From positions 62,001-126,000 of the forward strand of contig NZ_PHSN01000006.1 of NCBI RefSeq assembly GCF_002871005.1: a DNA stretch of 64,000 nt, in the 5' to 3' direction. The DNA is from Acidimangrovimonas sediminis (GTDB lineage Bacteria; Pseudomonadota; Alphaproteobacteria; Rhodobacterales; Rhodobacteraceae). The first letter of the stretch is position 1; every line of letters begins with the position of its first letter. Positions 44,762 to 55,311 of the stretch are shown one piece after another. The position numbers were made by a program, and so were the translations under genes. The notes under the pieces are model-generated. The model saw only the letters and a list, made by a program, of their open reading frames with translations. It ran no database searches and was not told the DNA's origin.

Positions 44762-45432
44762 TGTTGTTCGCCGCCGGCAAGGGCACTCGGATGGGCGCGC
44801 TGACCCGTGACCGTCCGAAGCCTCTGATCGAGGTTGCGGGGCGCCCGCTGCTTGACCACGCGCTGGCCCTGGCCGATGCGGCCGGGGTGCCGCGCAAGGT
44901 GGTCAACCTGCACTATCTGCCCGGGCAGATTCGCGCCCATCTCGCCCCCCGCCCCGATGTCCTTCTGTCGGAAGAACCCGTGCTTCTGGAAACCGGCGGC
45001 GGGCTGCGCGCGGCCCTGCCGCTGCTGGGGCCGGGGCCGGTGATGACCCTCAACACCGATGCGGTCTGGACCGGCGCCAACCCGCTGGCCGAGTTGCGCG
45101 CCGCCTGGAACCCCGCGCGGATGGATGCCCTTCTCCTGCTGATCGACCCGTCGCGCGCCAATGGCCATACCGGGCGCGGCGACTTTCTGCTTGCGCCGGA
45201 CGGGCAGCTGTCGCGGGGCCCCGGGCCGATCTATTCCGGTGCCCAGATCGTGCGGACCGAGGGGTTGGCGGGGATCGCCGAAACCGCGTTCTCGATGAAC
45301 CTGCTGTGGGACCGGATGATCGCCGAGGGGCGGCTTTTCGGCCTGATTCATGACGGTTCGTGGTGCGATGTCGGGCGGCCCGATGGCATCGCGACAGCTG
45401 AGCAGCTTCTGTCCGGGGCCGGCGATGTTTGA
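44746..45432 (+). CDS. murU: MurU-like N-acetylmuramate-1-phosphate uridylyltransferase
   Basis: A 228-residue nucleotidyltransferase that converts MurNAc-1-phosphate to UDP-MurNAc after AmgK. The signature is VMLFAAGKGTRMGALTRDRP at 5-24, with PKPLIEVAGRPLLDHAL, LLETGGGLRAALPLLG, the metal-binding TLNTDAVW and a C-terminal SWCDVGRPDGI. Its pairing with amgK supports this role over a general sugar-phosphate transferase. It overlaps addB by 8 bp. Confidence 0.88.
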   Translation: MPDAVMLFAAGKGTRMGALTRDRPKPLIEVAGRPLLDHALALADAAGVPRKVVNLHYLPGQIRAHLAPRPDVLLSEEPVLLETGGGLRAALPLLGPGPVMTLNTDAVWTGANPLAELRAAWNPARMDALLLLIDPSRANGHTGRGDFLLAPDGQLSRGPGPIYSGAQIVRTEGLAGIAETAFSMNLLWDRMIAEGRLFGLIHDGSWCDVGRPDGIATAEQLLSGAGDV

Positions 45433-48361
45433 GCCCTCACCCGCTCCCCGCGTCTTCGCCACGCCTCCCGGTACCGATTTCGCTCGTGACCTCGTGCGCG
45501 GCCTGAGAACACGGATGGTGGGTCAGCCGCCCGAGGCGATGGCCCGGGTCGAGCTGTACCTCAACACCCGCCGGATGCAGCGCCGCGTGCAGGAGATCCT
45601 GTCCGAGGAAGGCGCGCTGCTGCTGCCCCGGCTGCGCCTCGTCACCGACCTGGCGCAGGATGTCCCCCTGCCCGGCCTGCCCGCCCCCGTGCCACCGCTG
45701 CGTCGGCGGCTGGAACTGGCGCAGCTTGTCGATGGATTGCTGACGCGCGCGCCGGAACTCGCCCCGCGCGCCGCGATCTACGATCTTGCCGACAGCCTTG
45801 CCGCGCTGATGGACGAGATGCAGGGCGAAGGCGTGGGCATCGCCGCGCTCGAGGCGCTCGACCTTGCCGAACATGCCCGCCACTGGGATCGGGCGCTGAA
45901 CTTTCTGCGCATCGTCACGCGTTTCACCGATGCCGAGGCGCCGCCCGACCCCGAGGCACTGCGCCGCAAGGTCGCCCTTTCGCTGGCCGCGCGCTGGCGC
46001 GATGACCCGCCGGACCACCCGGTGATCGTCGCGGGCTCGACCGGGTCGCGCGGCACTACGGCGCTGTTCATGCAGGCCGTGGCCGGGCTGCCGCAAGGCG
46101 CGCTGGTCCTGCCCGCGTTCGATTTCGACATGCCCGCCCCGGTGTGGGATGGCCTTTCCGACGCGTTGACGGCCGAGGATCATCCCCAATACCGCTATCG
46201 CCGCCTGATGGATCTGATCGGGTTTTCCGCCGGGTCAGTGACGCATTGGGCCGATGCCGTGGCCCCCGCACCGGCGCGCAACCGGTTGATCTCGCTTTCG
46301 CTCAGGCCCGCCCCGGTCACCGACCAGTGGATGCGCGAGGGGCGGGCGTTCAGCGCCCTGCCCGAGGCCATGCGCGACGTCACGCTGATCGAGGCCCACG
46401 CGCCCCGGGCCGAGGCACTGGCAATCGCCCTGCGGCTGCGGCACGCGGCGGAGGAAGGGCGGCGCGCCTGCCTGATAACCCCTGACAGGCAGTTGACGCG
46501 GCAGGTCACCGCCGCGCTTGGCCGCTGGGCCATTCTTCCCGACGACAGCGCCGGGCGACCGCTGGGCCTGTCGCCGCCCGGACGTTTCCTGCGCCACGTG
46601 GCGGGGCTGTTCGGCCGGCAGCTGACCGCCGAGGCGCTTCTCGTGCTGCTGAAGCATCCGCTGACGCATTCCGGCGCCGCGCGGGGGGCCCACCTTCTGG
46701 CCACGCGCGAGCTGGAGCTGTCACTGCGTCGTCATGGCCCCGTCTTTCCGCTGGGGGAGGATCTTGTCGCCTGGGCCGCCGCCCGGCCGGACGATCAGCC
46801 CTGGGCGGCCTGGCTCGGGTCACTGATCGACGGGCTGGCCGAGGTGGGAAAGCGCCCGCTTGCCGAACACCTCGACCACCACCGCCGTATTGCCGAAGCC
46901 CTGGCCGAAGGCCCCGACGGGACCGGGGGCGGCGCGCTATGGGAGCAGGAAGCCGGGCAGGCCGCCCTTCTGGCGATGGAGGAGTTGACCCGTGAGGCCG
47001 ACCACGGCGGCGCAATGATCCCGGCAGATTACGCCGATCTCTTTGCCTCGGTGTTGGCTCGGCGGGACGTGCGCGAGGCGGTGGAGCCGCATCCCCTGAT
47101 CGCGATCCACGGGCCGCGCGAGGCGCGCGAACAGGGGGCGGAGCTGGTGATCCTCGGCGGGCTGACCGATGGAACCTGGCCCGCCCTGCCCGCGCCCGAT
47201 CCGTGGCTGAGCCGCCAGATGCGCAAGGAATCGTCACTATTGCTGCCCGAAAGGCAGGTGGGGCTGTCCGCGCATGACTATCAGATCGCGGTGGCGGCGC
47301 CCGAGGTCGTGCTGTCGCGCAGCCTGCGCGACGCCGAGGCCGAGACGGTGCCGTCACGCTGGCTCAACCGGCTGACGAACCTTCTGGGCGGGCTGAAGGA
47401 AAGCGGCGGACCGGAGGCTTTGGCCGAGATGCGGGACCGCGGGCGAACGTGGCTGACGCTTGCCGACGCGCTGGATGCCGCGGGGACGACGGTTCCCCCC
47501 GCGCCCCGCCCTGCCCCGCGGCCACCGGTCGCCGCCCGTCCGACCGAGCTTGCCGTCACGCGGATCCAGACGCTGATCCGCGACCCCTACGCGATCTATG
47601 CGCAACATATCCTCGGGCTGCGCCCGCTTGATCCGCTGCGGCCGGGACCGGATCCGAGGTTGAGGGGATCGGTGCTGCACCTGATCCTGGAAGATTTCCG
47701 CACGCTCCAGCCTGGCGAGACCCCGGATCACGCCCGCGCCCGACTGATGCAGATCACCGAGCGCGTGCTGAATACGGAAACCCCATGGCCCGCGACCCGC
47801 CGGATGTGGCGCGCGCGGCTCGACCGGGTCGCAGACTGGTTCATCGCGCGCGAGGCGCAGCGCCCCGGAACACCCGCACTGATCGAGGAGAAAGGCTCTG
47901 TCACGCTGAAACAGAGCCCGTTCACGCTGACGGCCAAGCCCGACCGAATCGACGTGTTGCCCGATGGGCGCCTGCATCTTCTGGACTACAAGACAGGCAC
48001 GCCCCCGACCCAGAAACAGCAGGCCGCGTTCAACAAGCAACTGCTTCTGGAGGCCGCGATGGCCGAACGCGCGGGCTTTGCCGCGCTTGGCCCGGCCGAG
48101 GTGGCGCGGATCACCTACATTGGGCTTGGCAGCAACCCGAGGGAAGAGGTGACCGAGATCACCGCGGAGCTGACCGGAACGGTCTGGGAGGGGCTGGAGA
48201 AGCTGATCGCCCGATACCAGAGGCGCGAGACGGGCTATGTCGCGCGCCGGGCGATGTTCCGCGACGATTTCGCCGGGGATTACGATCACCTGGCCCGCTA
48301 CGGCGAATGGGATCTGAGCGATACCGCCGTGCCCTCGGACGTCGGGGAGGACGGGGCATGA
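45425..48361 (+). CDS. addB: Double-strand break repair helicase-nuclease subunit AddB
   Basis: A 978-residue alphaproteobacterial AddB, one subunit of the AddAB enzyme that processes broken DNA ends for RecA recombination, in place of RecBCD. The start (MFEPSPAPRVFATPPGTDFA) at 45425 overlaps murU by 8 bp. The helicase-like middle is degenerate, as normal for AddB. The C-terminal PD-(D/E)XK nuclease has LHLLDYKTGTPPTQKQQAAF near residue 850, and VTRIQTLIRDPYAIYAQHIL marks the nuclease-domain start. It overlaps addA by 4 bp. Confidence 0.95.
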   Translation: MFEPSPAPRVFATPPGTDFARDLVRGLRTRMVGQPPEAMARVELYLNTRRMQRRVQEILSEEGALLLPRLRLVTDLAQDVPLPGLPAPVPPLRRRLELAQLVDGLLTRAPELAPRAAIYDLADSLAALMDEMQGEGVGIAALEALDLAEHARHWDRALNFLRIVTRFTDAEAPPDPEALRRKVALSLAARWRDDPPDHPVIVAGSTGSRGTTALFMQAVAGLPQGALVLPAFDFDMPAPVWDGLSDALTAEDHPQYRYRRLMDLIGFSAGSVTHWADAVAPAPARNRLISLSLRPAPVTDQWMREGRAFSALPEAMRDVTLIEAHAPRAEALAIALRLRHAAEEGRRACLITPDRQLTRQVTAALGRWAILPDDSAGRPLGLSPPGRFLRHVAGLFGRQLTAEALLVLLKHPLTHSGAARGAHLLATRELELSLRRHGPVFPLGEDLVAWAAARPDDQPWAAWLGSLIDGLAEVGKRPLAEHLDHHRRIAEALAEGPDGTGGGALWEQEAGQAALLAMEELTREADHGGAMIPADYADLFASVLARRDVREAVEPHPLIAIHGPREAREQGAELVILGGLTDGTWPALPAPDPWLSRQMRKESSLLLPERQVGLSAHDYQIAVAAPEVVLSRSLRDAEAETVPSRWLNRLTNLLGGLKESGGPEALAEMRDRGRTWLTLADALDAAGTTVPPAPRPAPRPPVAARPTELAVTRIQTLIRDPYAIYAQHILGLRPLDPLRPGPDPRLRGSVLHLILEDFRTLQPGETPDHARARLMQITERVLNTETPWPATRRMWRARLDRVADWFIAREAQRPGTPALIEEKGSVTLKQSPFTLTAKPDRIDVLPDGRLHLLDYKTGTPPTQKQQAAFNKQLLLEAAMAERAGFAALGPAEVARITYIGLGSNPREEVTEITAELTGTVWEGLEKLIARYQRRETGYVARRAMFRDDFAGDYDHLARYGEWDLSDTAVPSDVGEDGA

Positions 48362-51300
48362 GCCGCAACGAGGCAAGCGAAAGCCAGGTCCGCGCGGCGG
48401 ATCCCGGCGCTTCGACCTGGCTATCGGCCAACGCGGGGTCGGGCAAGACCCGGGTGCTGACCGACCGGGTGGCGCGGCTGCTTTTGCAGGGGGCCCAGCC
48501 ACAGCGGATCCTGTGTCTGACCTACACCAAGGCCGCGGCGAGCGAGATGCAGAACCGGCTGTTCCAGCGTCTTGGCGACTGGGCCATGCTGGAGGAGGGC
48601 GCGCTGCGCAAGGCGCTGTCCGAGCTGGGCATCGAGGGCGCGATCGACAACGACACCCTGGCCCGCGCGCGCCGCCTGTTTGCCCGCGCGATCGAAACGC
48701 CGGGTGGCCTCAAGATCCAGACGATCCATGCCTTCTGTGCGTCTCTGCTCCGTCGGTTTCCGCTTGAGGCCGGGGTGACGCCCGCCTTCGCCGAGATGGA
48801 CGACCGCCGCGCCGCGCTGCTGCGCGAGGAGGTGGTCGACGCGCTGGCGGAGCAACAGACCGAGGTGGTCGACGGCGTGGCACAGTTCCTGACGGACGAG
48901 GATTTCTCGGCCCTGTGCGCGTCGGTCGCGGGCCGGCGGGCTGGATTCGCCCCGCCGTTGACGCGCGACCAGGTATGGCAGGCCTTCGGCCTGTCGCCGG
49001 ATGACGATGACGCCACGCTGATCGCCGAAGTCTTCCTTGGCGGAGAGGAGGACTGGTTGCCCGAGGTCATCGCGACCCTCGCTGCGGGCACCAAGACCGA
49101 CGTCAAGGATGCCGAACGTCTTTCCCTTCTGTCGCTTGACGCCCCCGGGATTGCCGATCTCGTCGCGCTGGAAGACACGTTCCTGTTCAAGACCGGCGAA
49201 AAGGCGTTTACCGCCAAGTTCGACAAGTTTCCGACCAAGTCGACGCGGGCCGCGCTTGGGCCGCTTCTGAACCGGCTGGAGGATCTGATGCGGCGGGTCG
49301 AGGCGGCACGCCCGCGGCGGCTGGCGCTGAAGGCCGCCCGGCGGACGGCAGCGTTGCACCGGTTCGCGGGGGTGTTCCTTCCCGAGTACGAGGCACGCAA
49401 GGCAGCTCTCGGCTGGCTGGATTTCGACGACCTGATCCTGCGCACGCAGGCCCTTCTGACCGACCCGTCGGTGGCGCAATGGGTGCTGTTCCGGCTGGAT
49501 GGCGGGATCGACCACATCCTTGTGGACGAGGCGCAGGATACGAGCCCCGCGCAATGGCAGGTGATCGAGCGGCTGACCCAGGAATTCACGGCGGGGCAGG
49601 GCGCGCGCGGCGCGGGGCGGACGATTTTCGTCGTCGGCGACAAGAAACAGTCGATCTATTCCTTCCAGGGCGCCGATTTGCGCGCCTTCGATCACATGCA
49701 GGACAAGTTCGCGACCGGGTTGCGCGCGGCGGGCGAGGGGATGCAGACGCTGACCCTCGATTATTCCTTTCGTTCGTCGGACGCGGTGCTGCGGCTCGTC
49801 GACATGACCTTCGAAGCCGGGCGCGGTGCCGGTCTGGGGGGCGCGTCGAAACATCTGGCGTTTCATGCGGGCATGCCCGGGCGCGTCGACCTCTGGCCGG
49901 TGATCGAACCGGTCTCGGACCCCGAGGATGGCGACTGGACCGATCCGGTCGACCTGGTGAGCGACCGACACCACACCGCGATCCTGGCGCAGCAGATCGC
50001 CGACGAAATTGCCCGGATGCTGGCCACGGGCACGCAGGTGCCGACCGATGGCAAGGGTGGCGCGCGGCGGATGACGGCGGGCGACGTGCTGATCCTGGTA
50101 CAGCGGCGCGGCACGTTGTTTCACGAGGTCATCCGCGCCTGCAAGGCCGCGGGCCTGCCGATTGCGGGGGCCGACCGGCTTCGGCTGGGGGCCGAGCTCG
50201 CGGTGCGGGACCTGCGCGCGCTCTTGTCCTTCGTCGCGACGCCGGAGGACAGCCTGTCGCTGGCAGCCGCCCTGCGCTCGCCCCTCTTCGGCTGGTCGGA
50301 GGCACAGCTTTACGGCCTGGCGCAGGGTCGCAAGTCGCGCTTCCTGTGGGAGGCATTCCGCAAGCGCAGTGACGAATTCGATGAGGATGCCGCCATTCTG
50401 GACGATCTCAGGCGGCAATCGGATTATCTGCGTCCCTACGAGCTTCTGGAACGGATCCTGACCCGGCACGACGGGCGCGCACGACTGCTTGCGCGGCTGG
50501 GGACCGAGGCCGAGGACGGGATCGACGAGATGCTCAACCAGGCGCTGGCCTACGAACAGCTCGACGTGCCCAGCCTGACCGGCTTTCTCGGCTGGCTCGA
50601 CGCCGACGATGTCGAGGTGAAGCGCCAGCCCGACAGCGCGGGCGGCCGGATCCGGGTGATGACGGTGCACGGGGCGAAGGGCCTCGAGGCGCCCGTGGTG
50701 ATCCTGCCGGACACCGCCGACCGTAACGCGCCGCGCCCGGCCGCGCTGGTGGATCTTGGCGATGGCGTGGCGGGCTGGACGACCCCGGCCGCGGAAAGCC
50801 CCCCGCTGATCGCCGCCGCGCTGGCCGAGGCGCGGGCCCGGCAGGAAGAGGAGAACCAGCGCCTACTCTATGTCGCGCTGACTCGCGCGCGGTGCTGGCT
50901 GATCGTCTGCGCCGCCGGCAAGGCGGGCAAGGATACCGCCTGGTACCAGATGGTCCGCGCGGGTATGGAAAGCGCCGGCGGTGTATTGGAAAGCGTCTCT
51001 GTTCCGGCCGAATTCGGGCCGGTTCAGCGGCTGCAGCATGGCCATTGGCCCGACGACCTCGGCGCTCCATCCGCGTCCGCCCCCGAGACGGCCGCGCCCG
51101 ACCCCGGACTGCCCGCATGGGCCACGTGTCACGCCCCCGAGGCGGAAGAACCCGCCCGCCCGGTCTCGCCCTCGTCCCTCGGCGGCGCCAAGGCGTTGCC
51201 CGGCGAGGGCCTTCCCGAGGCCGAAGCCAAGAAGCGCGGCGCCCTGCTGCACCGGCTGCTGGAGCATATGCCCCTGTGGCCCGAGGAAAGCCGCATCGCA

Positions 51301-51732
51301 ATGGCACGGGACCTTATCGCGTCCAGCGCCGATCCTGTCTCCGACGCAGATACCGCGACGTTGCTGGAGGAGGCGGAGGCGATCCTGTCCGCCGGCGACC
51401 TTTCGGCCCTGTTCGCGCCCGGGACGATGGCCGAGGTGGGGGTCACGGCGGAGTTGGGGGGGCAGCGGCTTTTCGGCATCATCGACCGTCTGGTGATCGA
51501 CGCGGACCGCATCCTTGCCGTCGACTACAAGTCGAACGCGACGATCCCCGAAACGGCGGAGGGTGTGCCCGACGGCATCCTGCGGCAGATGGGCGCCTAT
51601 GCGCGGGCGCTGGCGCAGGTCTATCCCGACCGGCGGATCGAGACCGCGATCCTTTGGACCCGCGCAGCCCGGCTGATGCCGTTGCCCGATGCGCTGATCA
51701 TGGCGGCCTTGCGTGACGCGGGGTTCCCTTGA
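48358..51732 (+). CDS. addA: Double-strand break repair helicase-nuclease subunit AddA
   Basis: A 1124-residue UvrD/RecB-type helicase with a C-terminal nuclease. The Walker A is WLSANAGSGKTRVLTDRVAR near residue 20, TYTKAAASEM follows, Walker B is LVDEAQDTSPAQW, then VGDKKQSIYSFQGADLRAF and MTVHGAKGLEAPVVILPDTA. The nuclease motif AVDYKSNATIPET lies near residue 1055. The start at 48358 fits ATGA coupling with addB; a longer in-frame extension overlaps addB and is not used. trxA follows after 57 bp. Confidence 0.96.
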   Translation: MSRNEASESQVRAADPGASTWLSANAGSGKTRVLTDRVARLLLQGAQPQRILCLTYTKAAASEMQNRLFQRLGDWAMLEEGALRKALSELGIEGAIDNDTLARARRLFARAIETPGGLKIQTIHAFCASLLRRFPLEAGVTPAFAEMDDRRAALLREEVVDALAEQQTEVVDGVAQFLTDEDFSALCASVAGRRAGFAPPLTRDQVWQAFGLSPDDDDATLIAEVFLGGEEDWLPEVIATLAAGTKTDVKDAERLSLLSLDAPGIADLVALEDTFLFKTGEKAFTAKFDKFPTKSTRAALGPLLNRLEDLMRRVEAARPRRLALKAARRTAALHRFAGVFLPEYEARKAALGWLDFDDLILRTQALLTDPSVAQWVLFRLDGGIDHILVDEAQDTSPAQWQVIERLTQEFTAGQGARGAGRTIFVVGDKKQSIYSFQGADLRAFDHMQDKFATGLRAAGEGMQTLTLDYSFRSSDAVLRLVDMTFEAGRGAGLGGASKHLAFHAGMPGRVDLWPVIEPVSDPEDGDWTDPVDLVSDRHHTAILAQQIADEIARMLATGTQVPTDGKGGARRMTAGDVLILVQRRGTLFHEVIRACKAAGLPIAGADRLRLGAELAVRDLRALLSFVATPEDSLSLAAALRSPLFGWSEAQLYGLAQGRKSRFLWEAFRKRSDEFDEDAAILDDLRRQSDYLRPYELLERILTRHDGRARLLARLGTEAEDGIDEMLNQALAYEQLDVPSLTGFLGWLDADDVEVKRQPDSAGGRIRVMTVHGAKGLEAPVVILPDTADRNAPRPAALVDLGDGVAGWTTPAAESPPLIAAALAEARARQEEENQRLLYVALTRARCWLIVCAAGKAGKDTAWYQMVRAGMESAGGVLESVSVPAEFGPVQRLQHGHWPDDLGAPSASAPETAAPDPGLPAWATCHAPEAEEPARPVSPSSLGGAKALPGEGLPEAEAKKRGALLHRLLEHMPLWPEESRIAMARDLIASSADPVSDADTATLLEEAEAILSAGDLSALFAPGTMAEVGVTAELGGQRLFGIIDRLVIDADRILAVDYKSNATIPETAEGVPDGILRQMGAYARALAQVYPDRRIETAILWTRAARLMPLPDALIMAALRDAGFP

Positions 51733-51789
51733 CGCAGGCGGGGGCCAGCCATAGGTTCATTGCCAACCCTTTTTATCAGGAGTCCAGCC

Positions 51790-52110
51790 ATGGCCACCGT
51801 CCCCGTCACCGACGCGACCTTCGACACCGAAGTGCGTCAGTCCGATATCCCTGTCGTCGTCGATTTCTGGGCCGAGTGGTGCGGCCCGTGCAAGCAGATC
51901 GGCCCGGCTCTGGAGGAGCTGTCGGCCGCCTATGACGGCAAGGTCAAGATCGTGAAGGTCAACGTCGACGAGAACCCCGACAGCCCGGCCCAGATGGGTG
52001 TGCGCGGCATCCCGGCTCTGTTCCTGTTCAAGGACGGCCAGGTCGTGTCGAACAAGATCGGCGCGGCGCCCAAGGCCGCGCTGGAAAGCTGGATCAAGGA
52101 AGCGATCTGA
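51790..52110 (+). CDS. trxA: Thioredoxin
   Basis: A 106-residue thioredoxin, the general cytoplasmic dithiol reductant. The active site [13 protein letters not shown] is at about 27-39 and cis-Pro lies in [12 protein letters not shown]. Start ATG 51790 (TATCAGGAG upstream). It ends the long tsaE-addA run and is followed by a terminator. Confidence 0.97.
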   Translation: MATVPVTDATFDTEVRQSDIPVVVDFWAEWCGPCKQIGPALEELSAAYDGKVKIVKVNVDENPDSPAQMGVRGIPALFLFKDGQVVSNKIGAAPKAALESWIKEAI

Positions 52111-52153
52111 TCCGCGCCAGCGGATCCGGCCGACAGCCTGATCACGAGATTGC

Positions 52154-52177
52154 GAAGGGGGCGCCGGGCGCCCCCTT
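52154..52177 (+). terminator. Terminator of trxA
   Basis: GAAGGGGGCGCC and GGCGCCCCCTTC pair perfectly with almost no loop, followed by TGCTTT. Confidence 0.75.
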
Positions 52178-52242
52178 CTGCTTTGGCGGGTTGTCCACTC
52201 GAAATGGCCCCCTCATATAGGCGGGGACCAGAGGAGACGAGA

Positions 52243-52800
52243 ATGGCAGACGAGAAATTCCCCGGCTGGCATGGCACGACGATCATCGGCGTGCGCCGCG
52301 GTGGCGAGGTGGTCGTTGCAGGCGATGGGCAAGTGAGCCTGGGCCAGACCGTGATCAAAGGCAGCGCGCGCAAGGTACGCCGCATCTCGCCGGGCGGGCA
52401 TGACGTCGTGGTGGGCTTTGCCGGTTCCACCGCCGATGCGTTCACCCTGCTCGAGCGGCTGGAAAAGAAGCTGGAGGCTGCGCCCGGGCAGCTGCAACGC
52501 GCCTGTGTCGAGCTGGCCAAGGACTGGCGCACCGACAAATATCTGAAGAACCTCGAGGCGATGCTGATCGTCACAGACGGCGACCAGATGTACGTGATCA
52601 CCGGCGCGGGCGACGTGCTGGAGCCCGAGTTCGACATTGCGGCGATCGGATCGGGCGGCAACTTTGCGCTGGCCGCCGCGCGCGGCCTGATGGAGACCGA
52701 GATGCCGGCGGAAGAGATTGCCCGCAAGGCGATGACGATCGCCTCCGACATCTGCGTCTACACCAACGGCAACCTGACCGTGGAGAAGATCTCGAAATGA
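52243..52800 (+). CDS. hslV: HslV protease subunit
   Basis: A 185-residue proteasome-like threonine protease that pairs with HslU (ClpYQ) to degrade misfolded and regulatory proteins. After processing, the catalytic Thr would be in [38 protein letters not shown] and [20 protein letters not shown] follow, all typical. Start ATG 52243 has AGAGGAGA upstream. It overlaps hslU by 4 bp. Confidence 0.97.
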   Translation: MADEKFPGWHGTTIIGVRRGGEVVVAGDGQVSLGQTVIKGSARKVRRISPGGHDVVVGFAGSTADAFTLLERLEKKLEAAPGQLQRACVELAKDWRTDKYLKNLEAMLIVTDGDQMYVITGAGDVLEPEFDIAAIGSGGNFALAAARGLMETEMPAEEIARKAMTIASDICVYTNGNLTVEKISK

Positions 52801-54101
52801 CCGACCTGACCCCCCGGGAGATCGTCTCGGAGCTTGACCGTTTCATCATCGGCCAGAAGGAGGCGAAGCGTGCCGTCGCGGTGGCGCTGCGCAACCGTTG
52901 GCGCCGCAAGCAGCTGGCCGATGATCTGCGCGACGAGGTGTATCCCAAGAACATCCTGATGATCGGGCCGACCGGTGTCGGCAAGACGGAAATCTCGCGC
53001 CGGCTAGCAAAGCTGGCCCGCGCCCCGTTCCTGAAGGTCGAGGCGACCAAGTTCACCGAGGTGGGCTATGTTGGCCGCGACGTGGAACAGATCGTCCGTG
53101 ACCTGATGGACACCGCCCTCGTCGACACCCGCAACTGGATGCGCGAAGAGGTGAAGGCCCGTGCCCACCAGGCGGCCGAGGAACGGGTGATCACCGCGGT
53201 CGCGGGCAAGGATGCGCGCGAACAAACGCGCGAGATGTTCCGCAAGAAGCTCAAGGACGGAGAGCTTGACGACACGGTCATCGAGCTTGAGGTGCAGGAC
53301 AATTCCAACCCGATGGGGATGATGGAGATCCCGGGGCAGCCCGGCATGGGCGCGGGGATGCTGAACCTCGGCGACATCTTCAAGGGCTTCGGCGGCCGCA
53401 CCACGAAGAAGAAGATGAGCGTGCGCGAAAGCTATGACGTGCTGATCGGCGAAGAGGCTGACAAGCTTCTGGACGACGAGACGGTGAAGGCCGCGGCGCT
53501 GGAGGCGGTGCAGGAGAACGGCATCGTCTTCATCGACGAGATCGACAAGGTCTGCGCCCGGTCTGACGCCCGCGGCGCCGACGTCAGCCGCGAGGGCGTG
53601 CAGCGCGACCTGCTGCCGCTGATCGAGGGTACGACGGTTTCCACCAAGCATGGCCCGGTCAAGACCGACCATATCCTGTTCATCGCCTCGGGTGCCTTCC
53701 ACATCGCGAAACCCTCGGACCTGCTGCCCGAATTGCAGGGCCGGCTGCCGATCCGGGTGGAGCTGCGCGCCCTGACCGAGGGAGATTTCGTTCGCATCCT
53801 GACGGAGACGGACAACGCCCTGACCCGGCAGTACGAGGCGTTGATGAAAACCGAGGCGGTGAACGTGCGCTTCACCGAGGACGGGATCGCGGCGCTTGCC
53901 CGGATCGCGGCGGAGGTCAACCGCTCGGTCGAGAATATCGGTGCCCGCAGGCTCTATACCGTGGTGGAACGCGTGTTCGAGGAGCTCAGCTTCACCGCGC
54001 CGGACCGGGGCGGCGAAGAGATAGTGGTCGACGCGGGCTTTGTCGATGCCAACCTCGGCGAGCTGATGAAATCGGCCGACCTGTCGCGCTACGTGCTCTA
54101 G
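52797..54101 (+). CDS. hslU: HslU ATPase subunit
   Basis: A 434-residue AAA+ unfoldase that feeds HslV. Motifs: [20 protein letters not shown] at the start, Walker A GPTGVGKT at 57-64, [16 protein letters not shown], Walker [11 protein letters not shown], then [20 protein letters not shown] and the C-terminal tail ending LSRYVL that activates HslV. The intermediate domain with [10 protein letters not shown] is present. Confidence 0.97.
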   Translation: MTDLTPREIVSELDRFIIGQKEAKRAVAVALRNRWRRKQLADDLRDEVYPKNILMIGPTGVGKTEISRRLAKLARAPFLKVEATKFTEVGYVGRDVEQIVRDLMDTALVDTRNWMREEVKARAHQAAEERVITAVAGKDAREQTREMFRKKLKDGELDDTVIELEVQDNSNPMGMMEIPGQPGMGAGMLNLGDIFKGFGGRTTKKKMSVRESYDVLIGEEADKLLDDETVKAAALEAVQENGIVFIDEIDKVCARSDARGADVSREGVQRDLLPLIEGTTVSTKHGPVKTDHILFIASGAFHIAKPSDLLPELQGRLPIRVELRALTEGDFVRILTETDNALTRQYEALMKTEAVNVRFTEDGIAALARIAAEVNRSVENIGARRLYTVVERVFEELSFTAPDRGGEEIVVDAGFVDANLGELMKSADLSRYVL

Positions 54102-54162
54102 GGCTGGACGCTGACGGGCCCGGGGGTATCCTCGGGCCTGTCCGCAAATCCCGCGAGGTCCC

Positions 54163-55290
54163 GTGGCCCCCCGCCTGATCGCCTGCCGCCTGGTCGTCGT
54201 CCTGCTGAGCCTGTTCGCCGTTGGCGCCTGCGCGCCGCGGCCCGTGGTAAGGCTGGATCCGGCGGCCGCGAAGGTCGGGACCGAACAGACGATGCTATAC
54301 GCCACCACCCGCAACGCGGGGCCGGGGGCAGGCTATGGCGACAAGCGGAATTACGACCCGTCGTTCGGCCAGGTCTCGGTTTCGGTCCCGCCGGCGCATC
54401 GGCCCGGGTATCTTGAGGCCGGCGACGGCACGCCCGACCCGGCGCGGTACTTCACCTTCACCGACGCGCGGCGCTATCCCTCGGCGGCGAGGTTCCGCAA
54501 CCGGCTGGCGGCGGCGATGAAGGCCCGCGGCAACCGGGACGTGGTGCTGTTCGTTCACGGCTACAACGTGAACTTCGCCGAGGGCGCAATGCGGCTAGCG
54601 CAGTTCATGACCGATTTCGACATGAACGCGACACCCGTCTATTTCTCGTGGTCCTCTGCTGGAAAGCTTCTGTATTACAACCACGACCGCGATGCCGCGC
54701 TTTTCGCCCGCGACGCGCTGCAACGCACGATCGAGGAGATCCGCCGCGCCGGGGCACGGTCGGTCACGCTGGTTGCGCATTCCATGGGGGCGTTCCTGTC
54801 GATGGAGACGCTGCGCCAGATGGCGATCCAGCGCCCGGGCTGGCCGGCGCGGGCGATCCAGATGGTGGTGCTGATCTCGCCCGACCTCAACGTCAGCGTG
54901 TTCAAGGCCGAGACGCGACGGATCGCCAGGCTGCCGCAGCCCTTCGTGATCTTCACTTCGGACAAGGACCGGGCGCTGGCGCTGTCGGCCTTCATCTCGG
55001 GGCAGAAGCACCAGCTGGGCGACATCGAAAGCATCGACGATATCGCCGCGCTGCCGGTGACGGTGATCAACGTGACCAGCTTTGCCGAGGGGCGCGACTT
55101 CAACCACAACATCGTCGGCACCTCGCCCGCGCTGATCAACCTGCTGAAGGACAGCGCACGGCTGGGGGCCTATGTGCGGTCGCTGCAGCGCCAGAACGTG
55201 ATCGAGGGGACCACGGCCGTGGTCCGGCGGGCGACCGAGGTGCTGCTCAATCCCGCGGGAAAGGGCATGCCGGCCGAGATGGAGGAATAG
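54163..55290 (+). CDS. Lipoprotein alpha/beta hydrolase (DUF900)
   Basis: A 375-residue protein with a lipoprotein signal peptide (LVVVLLSLFAVGACAP, lipobox VGAC) and an alpha/beta-hydrolase domain of the DUF900 type: VVLFVHGYNVNFAEGAMRLA (oxyanion strand) and the nucleophile elbow VTLVAHSMGAFLSME with Ser in HSMGAF. A likely catalytic His is in NHNIVG. The substrate is unknown. Start is GTG at 54163. It follows hslU after 61 bp and converges with the smr gene. Confidence 0.85.
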   Translation: MAPRLIACRLVVVLLSLFAVGACAPRPVVRLDPAAAKVGTEQTMLYATTRNAGPGAGYGDKRNYDPSFGQVSVSVPPAHRPGYLEAGDGTPDPARYFTFTDARRYPSAARFRNRLAAAMKARGNRDVVLFVHGYNVNFAEGAMRLAQFMTDFDMNATPVYFSWSSAGKLLYYNHDRDAALFARDALQRTIEEIRRAGARSVTLVAHSMGAFLSMETLRQMAIQRPGWPARAIQMVVLISPDLNVSVFKAETRRIARLPQPFVIFTSDKDRALALSAFISGQKHQLGDIESIDDIAALPVTVINVTSFAEGRDFNHNIVGTSPALINLLKDSARLGAYVRSLQRQNVIEGTTAVVRRATEVLLNPAGKGMPAEMEE

Positions 55291-55311
55291 CGGAGGAAGA
55301 GCGCCGGACCG

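Noticed and set aside
47785-48357. N-terminal extension of AddA
   Set aside because: It lies inside addB in another frame. The ATGA overlap at 48358 and the P-loop near residue 20 fit the shorter start.
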